DNA of 58,280 nt from Mesorhizobium sp. M00.F.Ca.ET.216.01.1.1. GTDB lineage: Bacteria > Pseudomonadota > Alphaproteobacteria > Rhizobiales > Rhizobiaceae. The DNA lies in NCBI RefSeq assembly GCF_004010325.2, contig NZ_SADR02000016.1, forward strand, positions 1 through 58,280. The letters run 5' to 3'. Under the pieces are notes generated by a model, which had not been told where the DNA came from, did no database searches, and saw nothing but the letters and a program-made list of their open reading frames with translations. Positions 44,937 through 53,640 of the stretch are shown here, piece after piece. Each line of letters opens with the position of its first letter. Positions within the stretch are counted from its first letter, which is position 1. The position numbers and the translations under genes were made by a program.

Positions 44937-46238
44937 CTATTTCAGGTATCCAGCGCGCTTCACGATTTCGACCGCATCACCTTGAGCATCGTCCAAGGCA
45001 GCCTCTGGGCTCTTGCTCCTGACAACCGCTTCTTGCAGGGCACGGCCAAGGCGATCGCCGATCTCCTTGAATTCTGGAATGCGAGGATAATACCACTCGG
45101 GCGCCCCGCGAAGCGTTTCTGCATACGTTGCCGCAAACGATCCATGGCCATAATCATAGTCATGTTTCGCACGGATTTCCGGATCGTCCCACAGCGATGT
45201 CCTGGTGATGGCGACAAAGGTGCTGTCGAGCGAAATCCGCTTCATGAGATCTTTACTCGTCGCCCATTGAAGGAAGGCCGCTGCAGCTGCCTTGTTTTCT
45301 GATGCAGCTGGAATGACATACGCCTGTCCCGCAAAGGGCGGGAACCTCCCACTTACGCCGCCAGGGGGCAAAGCAAACCCAAGCTTGCCGACGACCTTCG
45401 ACAGCTTGGGATCGAGAATGCGACCTGCGGTGGGAGCGCCTTCGACAGTCATAGCAATGCGGCCCTGCTGCATCGCGATGACAACATCATCGAAGGTTGC
45501 TGAGATGCTCCCAGGCACAGTGAAATTGGTCATCACATCCGTGTACCATTTCAGCGCCTCCACCGCAGCGGGCGAATTTACCGTGGGCGTCAGATCCGCT
45601 GGTTCGTTCGCAAAATATTTACCGCCAAAACCATAAAGAACCTGGCCCCAAAACCATATATTCTCGCCAGTATCCGGTTGACCCCGTAGCGCCGTGCACT
45701 GAATGTCTGCCTTTCTCAGCAGATCACAATCATTACGGAACTCTTCCCACGTTTGCGGTGGCTGTTTGATTCCGGCTTTCTCGAACAAGTCGGCACGATA
45801 ATACAGGAGCTGTGTCGCCGCGAAATGCGGAAATGCCAGCTGTTTGCCGTCCTTATTGTAGAGGCGCAGCACGGGAGCGATGAAATCCTGTACGTCCGCA
45901 CTCTTCATGTCTATGTAATTATCGAGCGGCTCCAGGATATCGCCAGATGCGTATCGCCCGAACTCCTCGCTCCCTAAGTATACCACGTCGTAACTATCTG
46001 AACGCGTTAGGAGCTCGACCGACACTTTTTGAACGGTCGGCGCATAACCGAAGAGATCAAACTGCACTTCAGCGCCAGTCTTCTCTGTGAATTCGTGCGC
46101 GAATTTTTTGAGCTCCAAATCGTATGCCGAGTTTGTCGATAGGACCTTTATTTTCACGCCGTCATAGCGCTGCTGAGCCGACGCTCCGCCGCCGACGGCA
46201 ACACCTAATGCAACAGCAAGAATTCCAAGACATCTCAT
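44937..46238 (-). CDS. ABC transporter solute-binding protein (family 1), sulfatase locus
   Basis: 433 residues, signal peptide MRCLGILAVALGVAVGGGAS with cleavage after SA. Family 1 pattern: VKIKVLSTNSAYDLELKKFA, YDVVYLGSEEFGRYA, QLLYYRADLFEKAGIKQPPQ and AMQQGRIAMTVEGAPTAG. Binds the imported sugar in the periplasm. Only weakly similar to the protein at 38103, so the two systems recognise different ligands. Confidence 0.88.
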   Translation of the reverse strand: MRCLGILAVALGVAVGGGASAQQRYDGVKIKVLSTNSAYDLELKKFAHEFTEKTGAEVQFDLFGYAPTVQKVSVELLTRSDSYDVVYLGSEEFGRYASGDILEPLDNYIDMKSADVQDFIAPVLRLYNKDGKQLAFPHFAATQLLYYRADLFEKAGIKQPPQTWEEFRNDCDLLRKADIQCTALRGQPDTGENIWFWGQVLYGFGGKYFANEPADLTPTVNSPAAVEALKWYTDVMTNFTVPGSISATFDDVVIAMQQGRIAMTVEGAPTAGRILDPKLSKVVGKLGFALPPGGVSGRFPPFAGQAYVIPAASENKAAAAAFLQWATSKDLMKRISLDSTFVAITRTSLWDDPEIRAKHDYDYGHGSFAATYAETLRGAPEWYYPRIPEFKEIGDRLGRALQEAVVRSKSPEAALDDAQGDAVEIVKRAGYLK

Positions 46239-46262
46239 TGCTTTTCTCCTTGAGCTAGCGTT

Positions 46263-47168
46263 TCACCCTTTCACGGAACCGGTCGTTGTTGGGCCGGCGA
46301 CGTATTTTTTTACGAACGGCACGAACACCACGATCGGGACCAGCATAAGCACGCATGCGGCTGCCGCCTTGCCCCAATCGGTCCCCTCAAATGGGATGAA
46401 ATTCAGTATTGCGACGGCGGCAGTTTTCGCGTCATCGCGTGTCAGTGTCAGCGCGAAAAGAAACTCATTCCACGAACCAATAAATATCAGTATTGCTGTT
46501 GCCATGATACCAGATTTGGCGATGGGTATCGAGATGAGCGTCATCGTCTGCAGCGTTGACGCGCCGTCTATCATCGCGGCTTCTTCAATTTCACGCGGCA
46601 CTTGGTCAAAAAACGCCGACAAATACCATATCGCAAGCGGAACCGCGAACATTGTGTTGACGATGATCAGCGCAATCTTCGTGTCGACGAGGTGTACTTG
46701 GCGAAAAAAGAGAAAGTAGGGGATGATGTAGATCATCGCTGGCGCCGCCCGGAGTGCCAACACCAGCGTCAATAGCCTTCGCATCGCAGTTTTCTGCAAA
46801 TGAGAGATGCCAAAGGCTGCCGGGATCGAAAGCGCCATGGTCAATATGATGGTGCTGCATGAGACCACAATTGAATTGATGAGCGCGGAAGAGAAGTCCT
46901 TGTCAGCGATTATCGCGGTATAGTGCTGAGCGGATGGCTCCCCCACGATCACGGGCGGCCATTGAAACATCTCGGTCGGCTGCTTGAGAGATGTCGATAG
47001 GGTCCACAATATCGGCGAGAACAGGAATAGCGCAAAGGCAGCGGAGACAAGGTATCCGTAGATGCGACGTCCGAGGTCCCGACGCATGGGCTCACCTCCC
47101 AACGCGAGGGGCCGAGATTTGGCGAGTGGATGATATTCGGAGATGTGACGTCCAAAGTATCGATGCAT
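46263..47168 (-). CDS. ABC transporter permease (MalG type), sulfatase locus
   Basis: Six membrane helices and an EAA loop (VPREIEEAAMIDGASTLQTM). Two starts are equally well provided: ATG 47168 (MHRYFGRHISEY) and ATG 47087 (MRRDLGRRIYGY), each preceded by GGGAGGT. They arise from an 81-base in-frame tandem duplication, so the longer form has a 27-residue N-terminal extension. The second start gives the length usual for the family (about 279 aa). Overlaps the stop region of the upstream permease. Confidence 0.88.
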   Translation of the reverse strand: MHRYFGRHISEYHPLAKSRPLALGGEPMRRDLGRRIYGYLVSAAFALFLFSPILWTLSTSLKQPTEMFQWPPVIVGEPSAQHYTAIIADKDFSSALINSIVVSCSTIILTMALSIPAAFGISHLQKTAMRRLLTLVLALRAAPAMIYIIPYFLFFRQVHLVDTKIALIIVNTMFAVPLAIWYLSAFFDQVPREIEEAAMIDGASTLQTMTLISIPIAKSGIMATAILIFIGSWNEFLFALTLTRDDAKTAAVAILNFIPFEGTDWGKAAAACVLMLVPIVVFVPFVKKYVAGPTTTGSVKG

Positions 47169-47210
47169 CGGCTTACCTCCCAACGCGAGTGGCCGAGATT
47201 TGGCGAATAG
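47061..47210. repeat. Diverged tandem duplication carrying RBS and start codon
   Basis: Units 47061-47129 and 47142-47210 (69 bases each, offset 81) share the GACGTCC..CGATGC-like start, CTCCCAACGCGAG and GGCCGAGATTTGGCGA. Each unit encodes, on the minus strand, the ribosome site GGGAGGT and an ATG. Confidence 0.8.
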
Positions 47211-48051
47211 ACCAAAAACACACGCCGACGATCGTTGTTGTGAATGCCACGAGAATTGCGGCGGAATAATCTAGATCGAGATATGTAAATGCGGTCAGAA
47301 AAGCGTAGAAGTTTAGGGGTTCAGTCGCCCCAGCCGGCCCGCCACCTGTCAACACGAAGATCACGGGGAAAATCCCAAGGACCTCTAAGGCTTGAAACAC
47401 GGCGACGGCTCCCATCGCAGGTAAGACGAGCGGTATGGAAATATGCCATTGCGCCTGGGCCCAACTTGCTCCGTCGAGGTTTGCCGCCTCATAAATCTCG
47501 TCTGGGATCGAGTCCAAAGACGAGAGAAGCAGCAAAGCAACGATGGGAACGCCAAACCAAATCGATACGATGATCACGGAGATAAGCGCTGACGTTTTGC
47601 TTCCAAGTAAGTCAGCTTCGAAATTGTGACCGAACAAGCTTGCGAGATAAGACAAGCCGCCCACACCAGGAATGAGGAACAGCTTCCACACAATTCCGCC
47701 TACCGCTGGCGGAGTTATTGACGGAAGCAGGAAAGATGCTCGCATCCACCGTGTGCCAACGAGATTTTCCTTAAGCGCTATTGCCAACGCTAATCCACAC
47801 AGTAATTGGAGGACGACGGGGACGACGACCAAAATGAACGTAACCAGCGCGGCGTTGATAAACCGACCGTCGGACAAGAACCGCGCGTAATTGTAAAGCC
47901 CGATAAAGCGCGTCTTTTCCGGGAAGGCTATGTTGAAGTCCCCGAACGAGAGGGCAACGACAGCTGCAATCGGGACGAGCGTCGCGAGACATAGGAACCC
48001 GATCGCGGGTGTAATGAGCGCCGAAGACACTTTAGGCCGGGAAGATGCCAT
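47173..48051 (-). CDS. ABC transporter permease (MalF type), sulfatase locus
   Basis: 292 residues with six membrane helices and an EAA loop (IPDEIYEAANLDGASWAQAQ). Start ATG 48051 (MASSRPKVSSALITPAIGF). Pairs with the MalG-type permease. There is no ATPase gene in this operon. The stop (47173) overlaps the longer reading of the next permease. Confidence 0.9.
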   Translation of the reverse strand: MASSRPKVSSALITPAIGFLCLATLVPIAAVVALSFGDFNIAFPEKTRFIGLYNYARFLSDGRFINAALVTFILVVVPVVLQLLCGLALAIALKENLVGTRWMRASFLLPSITPPAVGGIVWKLFLIPGVGGLSYLASLFGHNFEADLLGSKTSALISVIIVSIWFGVPIVALLLLSSLDSIPDEIYEAANLDGASWAQAQWHISIPLVLPAMGAVAVFQALEVLGIFPVIFVLTGGGPAGATEPLNFYAFLTAFTYLDLDYSAAILVAFTTTIVGVCFWSIRQISATRVGR

Positions 48052-48428
48052 CGTCCGTTAGTCCTGGAGTTATTTATTCTCGCCCTGAATGGGTCCCCAA
48101 GCTGCTGCCAGCAATGCTAAAGCGGGCTTCAGTAAGCAGAGGGCGTCACGATGCAGTGTTCCCCGTGGTGAGCTATTCGCGGCCGTCGACGTGATGAAGT
48201 GCCGAGACAATTCCACGGTGTATAGTTTTATTGTAGGGTTACCTTTCCAAGTTTCATACGCCTTTGGAAACAGAATGCTGCGCAGCATTCAATCGGCAGG
48301 CGAAGCACGACGCATTCTTGCCCGTCAACGGCCTCGAGACAGCGGGATCACTGCCACTGGCTCGCCATTGCTGTCTTGATCAGGGCCAAGAAGGATGCCC
48401 GGAACGTGTCATCTCGTGACGCGCGTGC
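48052..48428. other. Intergenic region inside the sulfatase locus
   Basis: 377 bases between the SIS gene and the permease gene, all genes pointing left. It holds two inverted repeats (48244-48290) and no gene, and is the likely site of a second promoter. Confidence 0.5.
48244..48290. promoter_or_regulatory. Perfect 18-bp palindrome and flanking inverted repeat
   Basis: GAATGCTGCGCAGCATTC (48273-48290) is a perfect palindrome. Two bases away, TTTCCAA (48244-48250) and TTGGAAA (48264-48270) form a second inverted repeat with a 13-base spacer. About 195-240 bases upstream of the permease start; candidate operator for RpiR or another regulator. Confidence 0.5.
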
Positions 48429-49442
48429 TCAGACCCGGGGCTCCGATTCATTCACGGTCACCTTTGTGTCATTTTGGCTATAACGAAACTGGGCATCAGT
48501 AAGTCCGGCCGCGTCGGACAGTTCTGCGGCTAGCAGCTGAGCGGGCAGGATGTCCACGATTGATCGTCCCACACGGTTCTGCAAAGATGGCACCTTCACA
48601 ACTGCTAGGTTTTTGGCGTCCTGAGGCGACTCGCTTGCGGTTACCAGAAGAACTGCACAGCCGATTTCAGCCAATTCCTGCGCCAATCGCACTTCGCGGC
48701 CGTCACCAAATATCAAAATCCCGGTTGCCTGATCCATCGATTCCATCGGGCCGTGCAAGTAGTGCAGCGTGTCTGCGACGCCGGTGGGCACCCTCGCAGC
48801 CTCGCGAATGAGCAAACAAGCCTCGCCCGCCGTACCCAAAGCCGATATCGCGCCAACGCAATCGATCGCCCGCTGGTCATGAAACATTTCTCCAATGCGT
48901 GCCATCCTTTTCGCAGAGGTTTCCAAGACCTCGCTTGCTATCAGAGGAATGTCGTTCCAATTGAAGCTGTCTTCACCGCAGAGCGCATCTATCAGCAGCC
49001 CGCCTGCCAGCAGCGAGCCTGTGTAGCCGGTGCTCGACGGCAGTGAATCCGGACCGGACTCGAAGCGAAGTGCTGCCGAAGCGGTGCGTGACAGCGGGTC
49101 GTTGCCTCCGCTTGTAATCGCGAGGGATGGTAACGTGCTGTGGATGGTGAGTGCAGCGATTGGCTCGATGCTTCTTCCTCCGACAGAAAAGACTATGATC
49201 GCGTCGCCAGGGTCCCCCGGCTCCATGAGATCGACTGCGCGCCAAGTATTTGCTCGTCTGCCGCGGCGTTGCAGCTCACCGGCCACTACCCCCGCTGCCT
49301 CGTAACTCGCGCCTATTCCTGTAACGACGACAGTCCCCTTTTCAAATGGCGCGAGATCAAGGTCGCGAAGCTGCGTTCCGACCACTTCCAAGGTATGGCG
49401 AAACTGATTGGGTTGACGGGCGATCGTTGACCTGTAAATCAT
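48429..49442 (-). CDS. SIS-domain sugar isomerase/deaminase (AgaS/GlmS-C-like)
   Basis: 337 residues from ATG 49442 (MIYRSTIARQPNQFRHTLEV), which overlaps the kinase stop by ATGA. Two SIS domains: first TVVVTGIGASYEAAGVVAGE with IIVFSVGGRS, second ACLLIREAARVPTGVADTLH and GPMESMDQATGILIFGDGRE, the pattern of GlmS isomerase domains and of AgaS/FrlB deglycases. A Glu/His pair typical of ring opening is plausible (LHYLHGPMES). Predicted to isomerise and deaminate an amino-sugar 6-phosphate made by the adjacent kinase. Intact. Confidence 0.85.
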   Translation of the reverse strand: MIYRSTIARQPNQFRHTLEVVGTQLRDLDLAPFEKGTVVVTGIGASYEAAGVVAGELQRRGRRANTWRAVDLMEPGDPGDAIIVFSVGGRSIEPIAALTIHSTLPSLAITSGGNDPLSRTASAALRFESGPDSLPSSTGYTGSLLAGGLLIDALCGEDSFNWNDIPLIASEVLETSAKRMARIGEMFHDQRAIDCVGAISALGTAGEACLLIREAARVPTGVADTLHYLHGPMESMDQATGILIFGDGREVRLAQELAEIGCAVLLVTASESPQDAKNLAVVKVPSLQNRVGRSIVDILPAQLLAAELSDAAGLTDAQFRYSQNDTKVTVNESEPRV

Positions 49443-50383
49443 TGGATATCCATATGTTGAGAGACAATTGAGGTCTCTGGGCCATCCCCGGCACTGCAAA
49501 GTTGCCGCGCCAAGACGCAGGCGCCTAAGACCGGCGGCTTGTCGAGGAAGGTGACCGCCACTGTCGCCCCGAAACGATCGGAAATTTGATGGGAGAACGC
49601 ATTGGCTAAAAGTGGCTGGGCGAGGATGACCCCTCCGCCTACCACCACATCTTTGTCGGACACGCCCGCCAACTTCAGGTGGTGAACTAATTGGGTCAGG
49701 GCCGCTGCGCCCTCGTCAATAACGCGCTTAGCCAACGACGAGCCTTCATTGGCTGCGTAGAAGATAACGGGTGCGTGTCGCCCCAGAGCCGAGGCACCGC
49801 CTTCCTTCGCGATAGCGGTGCCGATGTTCGTGGGGCTATTCAGTCCAAATGCGTCACAAAGCGCTTCGACAAGCGGCTCTGACCTTGCCCCTCCGAGGTC
49901 AATGTGCCGTCGCACTACTCGACCAGCCTCACGTACTAAACCGGGAGCGCTCCCTTCGTCTCCGATTGCCCAGCCCCAACCGCCTGCGACATGCATCCTG
50001 CCTTTCTGGTCCCGAGCAACGGCGATTGAGCCAGTTCCCGCGACGACACCAATTCCGCTGGAAAGCCCCATGGCTAGGGGAAATAGCTCTGCATCGTTGA
50101 CGACCCTCAACGGGCAGGCAAAATGATTGGAAAGTGGTTTTTGCACGATGGCACACTCGGCCTCATCATCACATCCATGAGAGCCAATCGCGATGCCGTT
50201 GGGAGCGGCGCCATCCGCAAATCCGCTGATTAGCGCGATTAGTCCAGGAATATCGTGGTGATAGGCTCCACAACGCCATTCACTGGTCCTCACCACCAAG
50301 TCGCGGCCCATGCCCTGTTCCAGGCAGCTTCTCAAATGCGTTTTGGTGCCTCCGATGTCGACACCAATCGATATAGAACCCAT
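49439..50383 (-). CDS. BadF/BadG-type sugar kinase (N-acetylglucosamine-kinase-like)
   Basis: 314 residues, ASKHA fold: PHOSPHATE-1 ISIGVDIGGTKTHL (4-17), connector RVVNDAELFPLAMG, PHOSPHATE-2 VVAGTGSIAVARD, GGWGWAIGDEGSAPGL (typical of N-acetylglucosamine kinases) and the ADENOSINE motif VVGGGVILAQPLL. It phosphorylates a hexosamine or N-acetylhexosamine. First gene of the sulfatase locus, divergent from the RpiR gene at 50674 and overlapping the SIS gene by ATGA. Confidence 0.87.
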   Translation of the reverse strand: MGSISIGVDIGGTKTHLRSCLEQGMGRDLVVRTSEWRCGAYHHDIPGLIALISGFADGAAPNGIAIGSHGCDDEAECAIVQKPLSNHFACPLRVVNDAELFPLAMGLSSGIGVVAGTGSIAVARDQKGRMHVAGGWGWAIGDEGSAPGLVREAGRVVRRHIDLGGARSEPLVEALCDAFGLNSPTNIGTAIAKEGGASALGRHAPVIFYAANEGSSLAKRVIDEGAAALTQLVHHLKLAGVSDKDVVVGGGVILAQPLLANAFSHQISDRFGATVAVTFLDKPPVLGACVLARQLCSAGDGPETSIVSQHMDIQ

Positions 50384-50673
50384 CTCGTCATCTCTGTTCG
50401 CATTCGCGCCCAGCGGCCGCGGTTCCAGTCTCTTGCTGAAGGAATATCACTTTCTTTTCGTCTGCGGAAGATGGTTTTTTTCATCATGCGCGACTCTCTC
50501 CCCGCGCGGCGATGATGGTCAAATGCCGTGCAAAAAGGCTGGCAGGCGGCTGGGGGCTCTAACGAAAACAGTGTTCACGGCTTGGCAATCTGCTGAAAAA
50601 TTCCTATTGCTTTCACTGCCCGTGTCAATCAAGCCTAGGGAGCTGGAGCTCGGCGACATCAAGGGAATCGTAA
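50384..50673. promoter_or_regulatory. Divergent promoter region, kinase operon / rpiR
   Basis: 290 bases between the two divergent starts. Contains a T-rich stretch (50472-50481) and GAAAAATTCCTATTGCTTTC (50596-50615) with partial dyad symmetry. Expected to hold both promoters and the RpiR operator; no site is certain. Confidence 0.45.
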
Positions 50674-51501
50674 ATGCAGGAAAAGATCTTGGCGCGCTTG
50701 CGTTCGTCTCAGCCCAGCCTCAGTCCGGCGCTCCTTCGCATCAGTGAGTACGTCCTTAACGATCCCGCGAAGGTCGTGAACCAAACTATCACGGAGGTTG
50801 CTGACGGATCCGGATCGAGCGAAGCGAGCGTCTTGAGGTTCTGTAGAGACATCAAATTTTCGAGCTTCCAGCGTTTCAAACTGGCATTGGGGATCGAACT
50901 CTCCACTCACCAGACAATCAGACACGCCAGCCCGTCTGGTGACGTCATCGACGACACGCTGTCGACGGCCATCACCGCGCTCAAGCAGACAAAGGACCTG
51001 TTGAACCACGCCGCTCTCGAATTGGCGGCAAAACAGATCATACGAGCAAAAAGCATAGATCTGTACGGGTTCGGCGGCTCTGCGAATGTGGCCCGATACG
51101 CGCATTACTTGTTTGTTCGATTCGGACTGGTGTCGCGCGTGCTGGACGACCCACATCTCGCCGTCATGAGTGCAGTGAATCTCGGGCCGAAGCAAGTCGC
51201 ACTGGCAATTTCGGAATCTGGCTCGAGCAAGGATACAATCAACTCACTTATGGCGGCCAAGGCGGCTGGCGCATTTACCATCGCAATCACCTGTCATATA
51301 CGCAGTCCGATCGCTGCCAACGCGGACGCTGTACTGGGAGCATCCTCAACAGACACGCCCATCACGCGAGGAGCATTCTCCAGGGTCGCTGGACAATATT
51401 TGATCATCGACATCCTCGCCAACATGATCGCTAAAGATGGCAGCAAGTTCCAGGCGGCTATGCAGCGAACCGCAGAAGCCACCATAGATAAAAGCTTTTA
51501 G
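50674..51501 (+). CDS. RpiR-family transcriptional regulator of the sulfatase locus
   Basis: 275 residues. HTH_6: SLSPALLRISEYVLNDPAKV, GSGSSEASVLRFCRDIKFSS. SIS domain: KSIDLYGFGGSANVARYAHY, VALAISESGSSKDTINSLMA, AFTIAITCHIRSPIAANADA. Divergent from the kinase-isomerase-transporter-sulfatase operon, so most likely its local regulator responding to the phosphorylated amino sugar. Its stop overlaps the stop of the convergent oxidase (51498-51501). Confidence 0.9.
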   Translation: MQEKILARLRSSQPSLSPALLRISEYVLNDPAKVVNQTITEVADGSGSSEASVLRFCRDIKFSSFQRFKLALGIELSTHQTIRHASPSGDVIDDTLSTAITALKQTKDLLNHAALELAAKQIIRAKSIDLYGFGGSANVARYAHYLFVRFGLVSRVLDDPHLAVMSAVNLGPKQVALAISESGSSKDTINSLMAAKAAGAFTIAITCHIRSPIAANADAVLGASSTDTPITRGAFSRVAGQYLIIDILANMIAKDGSKFQAAMQRTAEATIDKSF

Positions 51502-52733
51502 CTGAAACGTTCGCGCAGGTAGTCGTTCAGGAAGCGACCGTCCGGGTCGAAGCGAGCCCTTTGAGAAATAAAATCCCCGTATCTTGGGTACAAGCCTTCG
51601 ATCTCGGACCGGCCCAGGCTGTGAAGTTTGCCCCAGTGCGGACGACCTTTTACCCAGGAAAAGATTGTCTCGCAATCGCGGATGAAATCCCAGTAGTCCT
51701 CTCCTGCTGCGCCGGACACCGATATCATTGCGGTCTTCCGCTCAAAGTATGGACTCAACCAAATATCGTCAGCCGCCACGGTTCTATACTCAACCGGGAA
51801 TATCTGCGACGGATGCTTCGTCTGGATCAGCTTGCGTATTTCACGCAATACCGCCGGACCGTCCTCGTAGGGCACCGAGTATTCGCATTCGTTATGGTTC
51901 GGCATCGGAATTGAACCCGGAAATATCCGATAGCTGGGCCCTATTCTCTCGCCGGCCTGTGCTTCGACAGCTGCTGACGGCTGAGTTGTGACGTTCAGCG
52001 TTCTGATTTCGCAGACATCAGCTTTACTGCGCGTACGACCAATGCCAGACGTGTCGGGCAGGCTGTATAACGATGCCGAGTGTTCGGTCGGGCACCAGAA
52101 CACGCGGAGGCTCCGGTTTTCCTGACATAGCTGATCCAAATGATCCATGCATTCTTCAAAATCCTCACGCCATATTTTGTCATGAAGATCAAAAGCAGGA
52201 ACAAGCTTCATCGTGACGGAAAGCACCACGCCAAGCATTCCGAGACAAACTTTCGCAGCGTTGAGGACATCGATGTCTTGCGAAGCATCGAAATTGGCGA
52301 TGGATCCATCGCCCATCGCTATCCGCATTCCAATTATCGGGCCCGCTAAGCATTGCAAACTATCGCCGCTGCCATGCGTACCCGTCGATACGGCCCCGCT
52401 CATCGTCTGCAGATCGATATCGCCCTGGTTGGGCAATGCCCAACCAGCAGAACGCAGTTCAAGGCCAACGTCACAAATCCGCGTTCCGCCGCGGAGGGTT
52501 ACGCTGCCGTTGGTTGGGTCGATATTTTCGATCCCTGTTAGACGCTCCGCGGAGATTAGAACTCCGTCCGTGGGGACAATCGGCGTATAAGAGTGCCCCG
52601 TACCCACTACGCGGACGCGCAGATTGGTTGAAGCTGCTGTCTTGATCGTTCTGCAGACGTCATCGTCCGAACTTGGCATTTCAAAATGCTTCACCCGACA
52701 AACCTGATTGCTCACCCAGTTCCGCCAAATCAT
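51498..52733 (-). CDS. FAD-linked aldonolactone oxidase family (gulono/arabinono-lactone type)
   Basis: About 411 residues from ATG 52733 (MIWRNWVSNQVCRVKHFEMP); the frame is open to 52853, but the extra 40 residues look non-conserved. FAD PP-loop VVGTGHSYTPI, STGTHGSGDSLQCLAG and the C-terminal HWGK (GRPHWGKLHSL), a hallmark of the ALO/GULO family. It oxidises an aldono-1,4-lactone or alditol. No His for covalent FAD attachment is obvious at the GHS position. Convergent with rpiR; possibly an oxidative step for the same sugar. Intact. Confidence 0.85.
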   Translation of the reverse strand: MIWRNWVSNQVCRVKHFEMPSSDDDVCRTIKTAASTNLRVRVVGTGHSYTPIVPTDGVLISAERLTGIENIDPTNGSVTLRGGTRICDVGLELRSAGWALPNQGDIDLQTMSGAVSTGTHGSGDSLQCLAGPIIGMRIAMGDGSIANFDASQDIDVLNAAKVCLGMLGVVLSVTMKLVPAFDLHDKIWREDFEECMDHLDQLCQENRSLRVFWCPTEHSASLYSLPDTSGIGRTRSKADVCEIRTLNVTTQPSAAVEAQAGERIGPSYRIFPGSIPMPNHNECEYSVPYEDGPAVLREIRKLIQTKHPSQIFPVEYRTVAADDIWLSPYFERKTAMISVSGAAGEDYWDFIRDCETIFSWVKGRPHWGKLHSLGRSEIEGLYPRYGDFISQRARFDPDGRFLNDYLRERFS

Positions 52734-53149
52734 GCTAGGGCCGAGTGTCTGCGCTCTGGTCTCTGAAGAAGGCAATGGAGTTCTCCTTGCGTGTGTTTTC
52801 TCGCTGCTAGGTGCTAGGGCAGCCGCCTCGGCCCGCCAGAATAGGGTCGTCACGCTGTGCCCAGCGCCGACTCATTTTGGGCAGGCATGACGGATATCAT
52901 CATCGACATAGATACAAAAGAAGATTATCTCCATTATAACTCGGTGCCCCGGCAAACCGACCATTGGCGCGGGGCAGCGGTGACCGCTGGTGGTCCACAC
53001 TTGCTTCTCCCGTCGATGCGAACGGAAAATTATCGTTTCAGAGCCTTCACCCCACAAGAGCCGACGACTGGCACCGGCCGGTTGCGTCGGGCCTCACCAC
53101 GTATTTCGTGCGAGGCTTTCGCCGAAGGACGCGTATGCTGTCTTGTGCA
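52734..53149. other. No gene recognised between the oxidase and IS110 relic
   Basis: Upstream region of the oxidase followed by low-quality frames. Nothing supportable apart from the oxidase promoter expected near 52735-52900. Confidence 0.35.
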
Positions 53150-53526
53150 CGTCAATCAGCCTGTTGGACAGTTCTGGCTCTTGGCCCGGCGGCCTTGCAG
53201 TGCAGGAGCGTTTGGCGAGTCCTGGCCCCAGCTCTTGACCTTGTCCTTGCCCTTGAAGCGCATCATCAGACGCCGCCTCATAGAGCGCGCGCCGCACGTC
53301 GACGTCGCCTGCCTTCGAGATGCGGCCCTGAACGTCGATCGAGGTGCCCGACTGCCGGCGTCGCGACCTCAGCCCGAAGTAGGCCGCGACGTCGCGCGAG
53401 CGGCGGAACCGCGTGGGATCGTCCATCGCCGTTCATGAACGAAAGCGCCGTCACCGGACCGACGCCGGGGATGAACGCAGCGCTCGAACCGTCGTGACGC
53501 ACTCTTCCATCGGACGGACGGAGCAT
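53150..53526 (-). pseudogene. IS110-family transposase, C-terminal fragment A
   Basis: Minus strand: IPGVGPVTALSFMNGDG, then in another frame DDPTRFRRSRDVAAYFGLRS, GTSIDVQGRISKAGDVDVRR and ALYEAAS, the transposase_20 domain of IS110 elements. After EAAS the frame collapses. Truncated at both ends; closely related to fragment B. Confidence 0.75.
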
Positions 53527-53640
53527 CGAAATCGAGCGCGGTCCGGCTGTCTCATTGTCGGCGCGGCGGCAGGCAGGATAACGTGGTTCAGTTGTTTCTG
53601 GTTTGCATCGGTGCTCATCCGCCGGAGCGGATCTCCTTGC

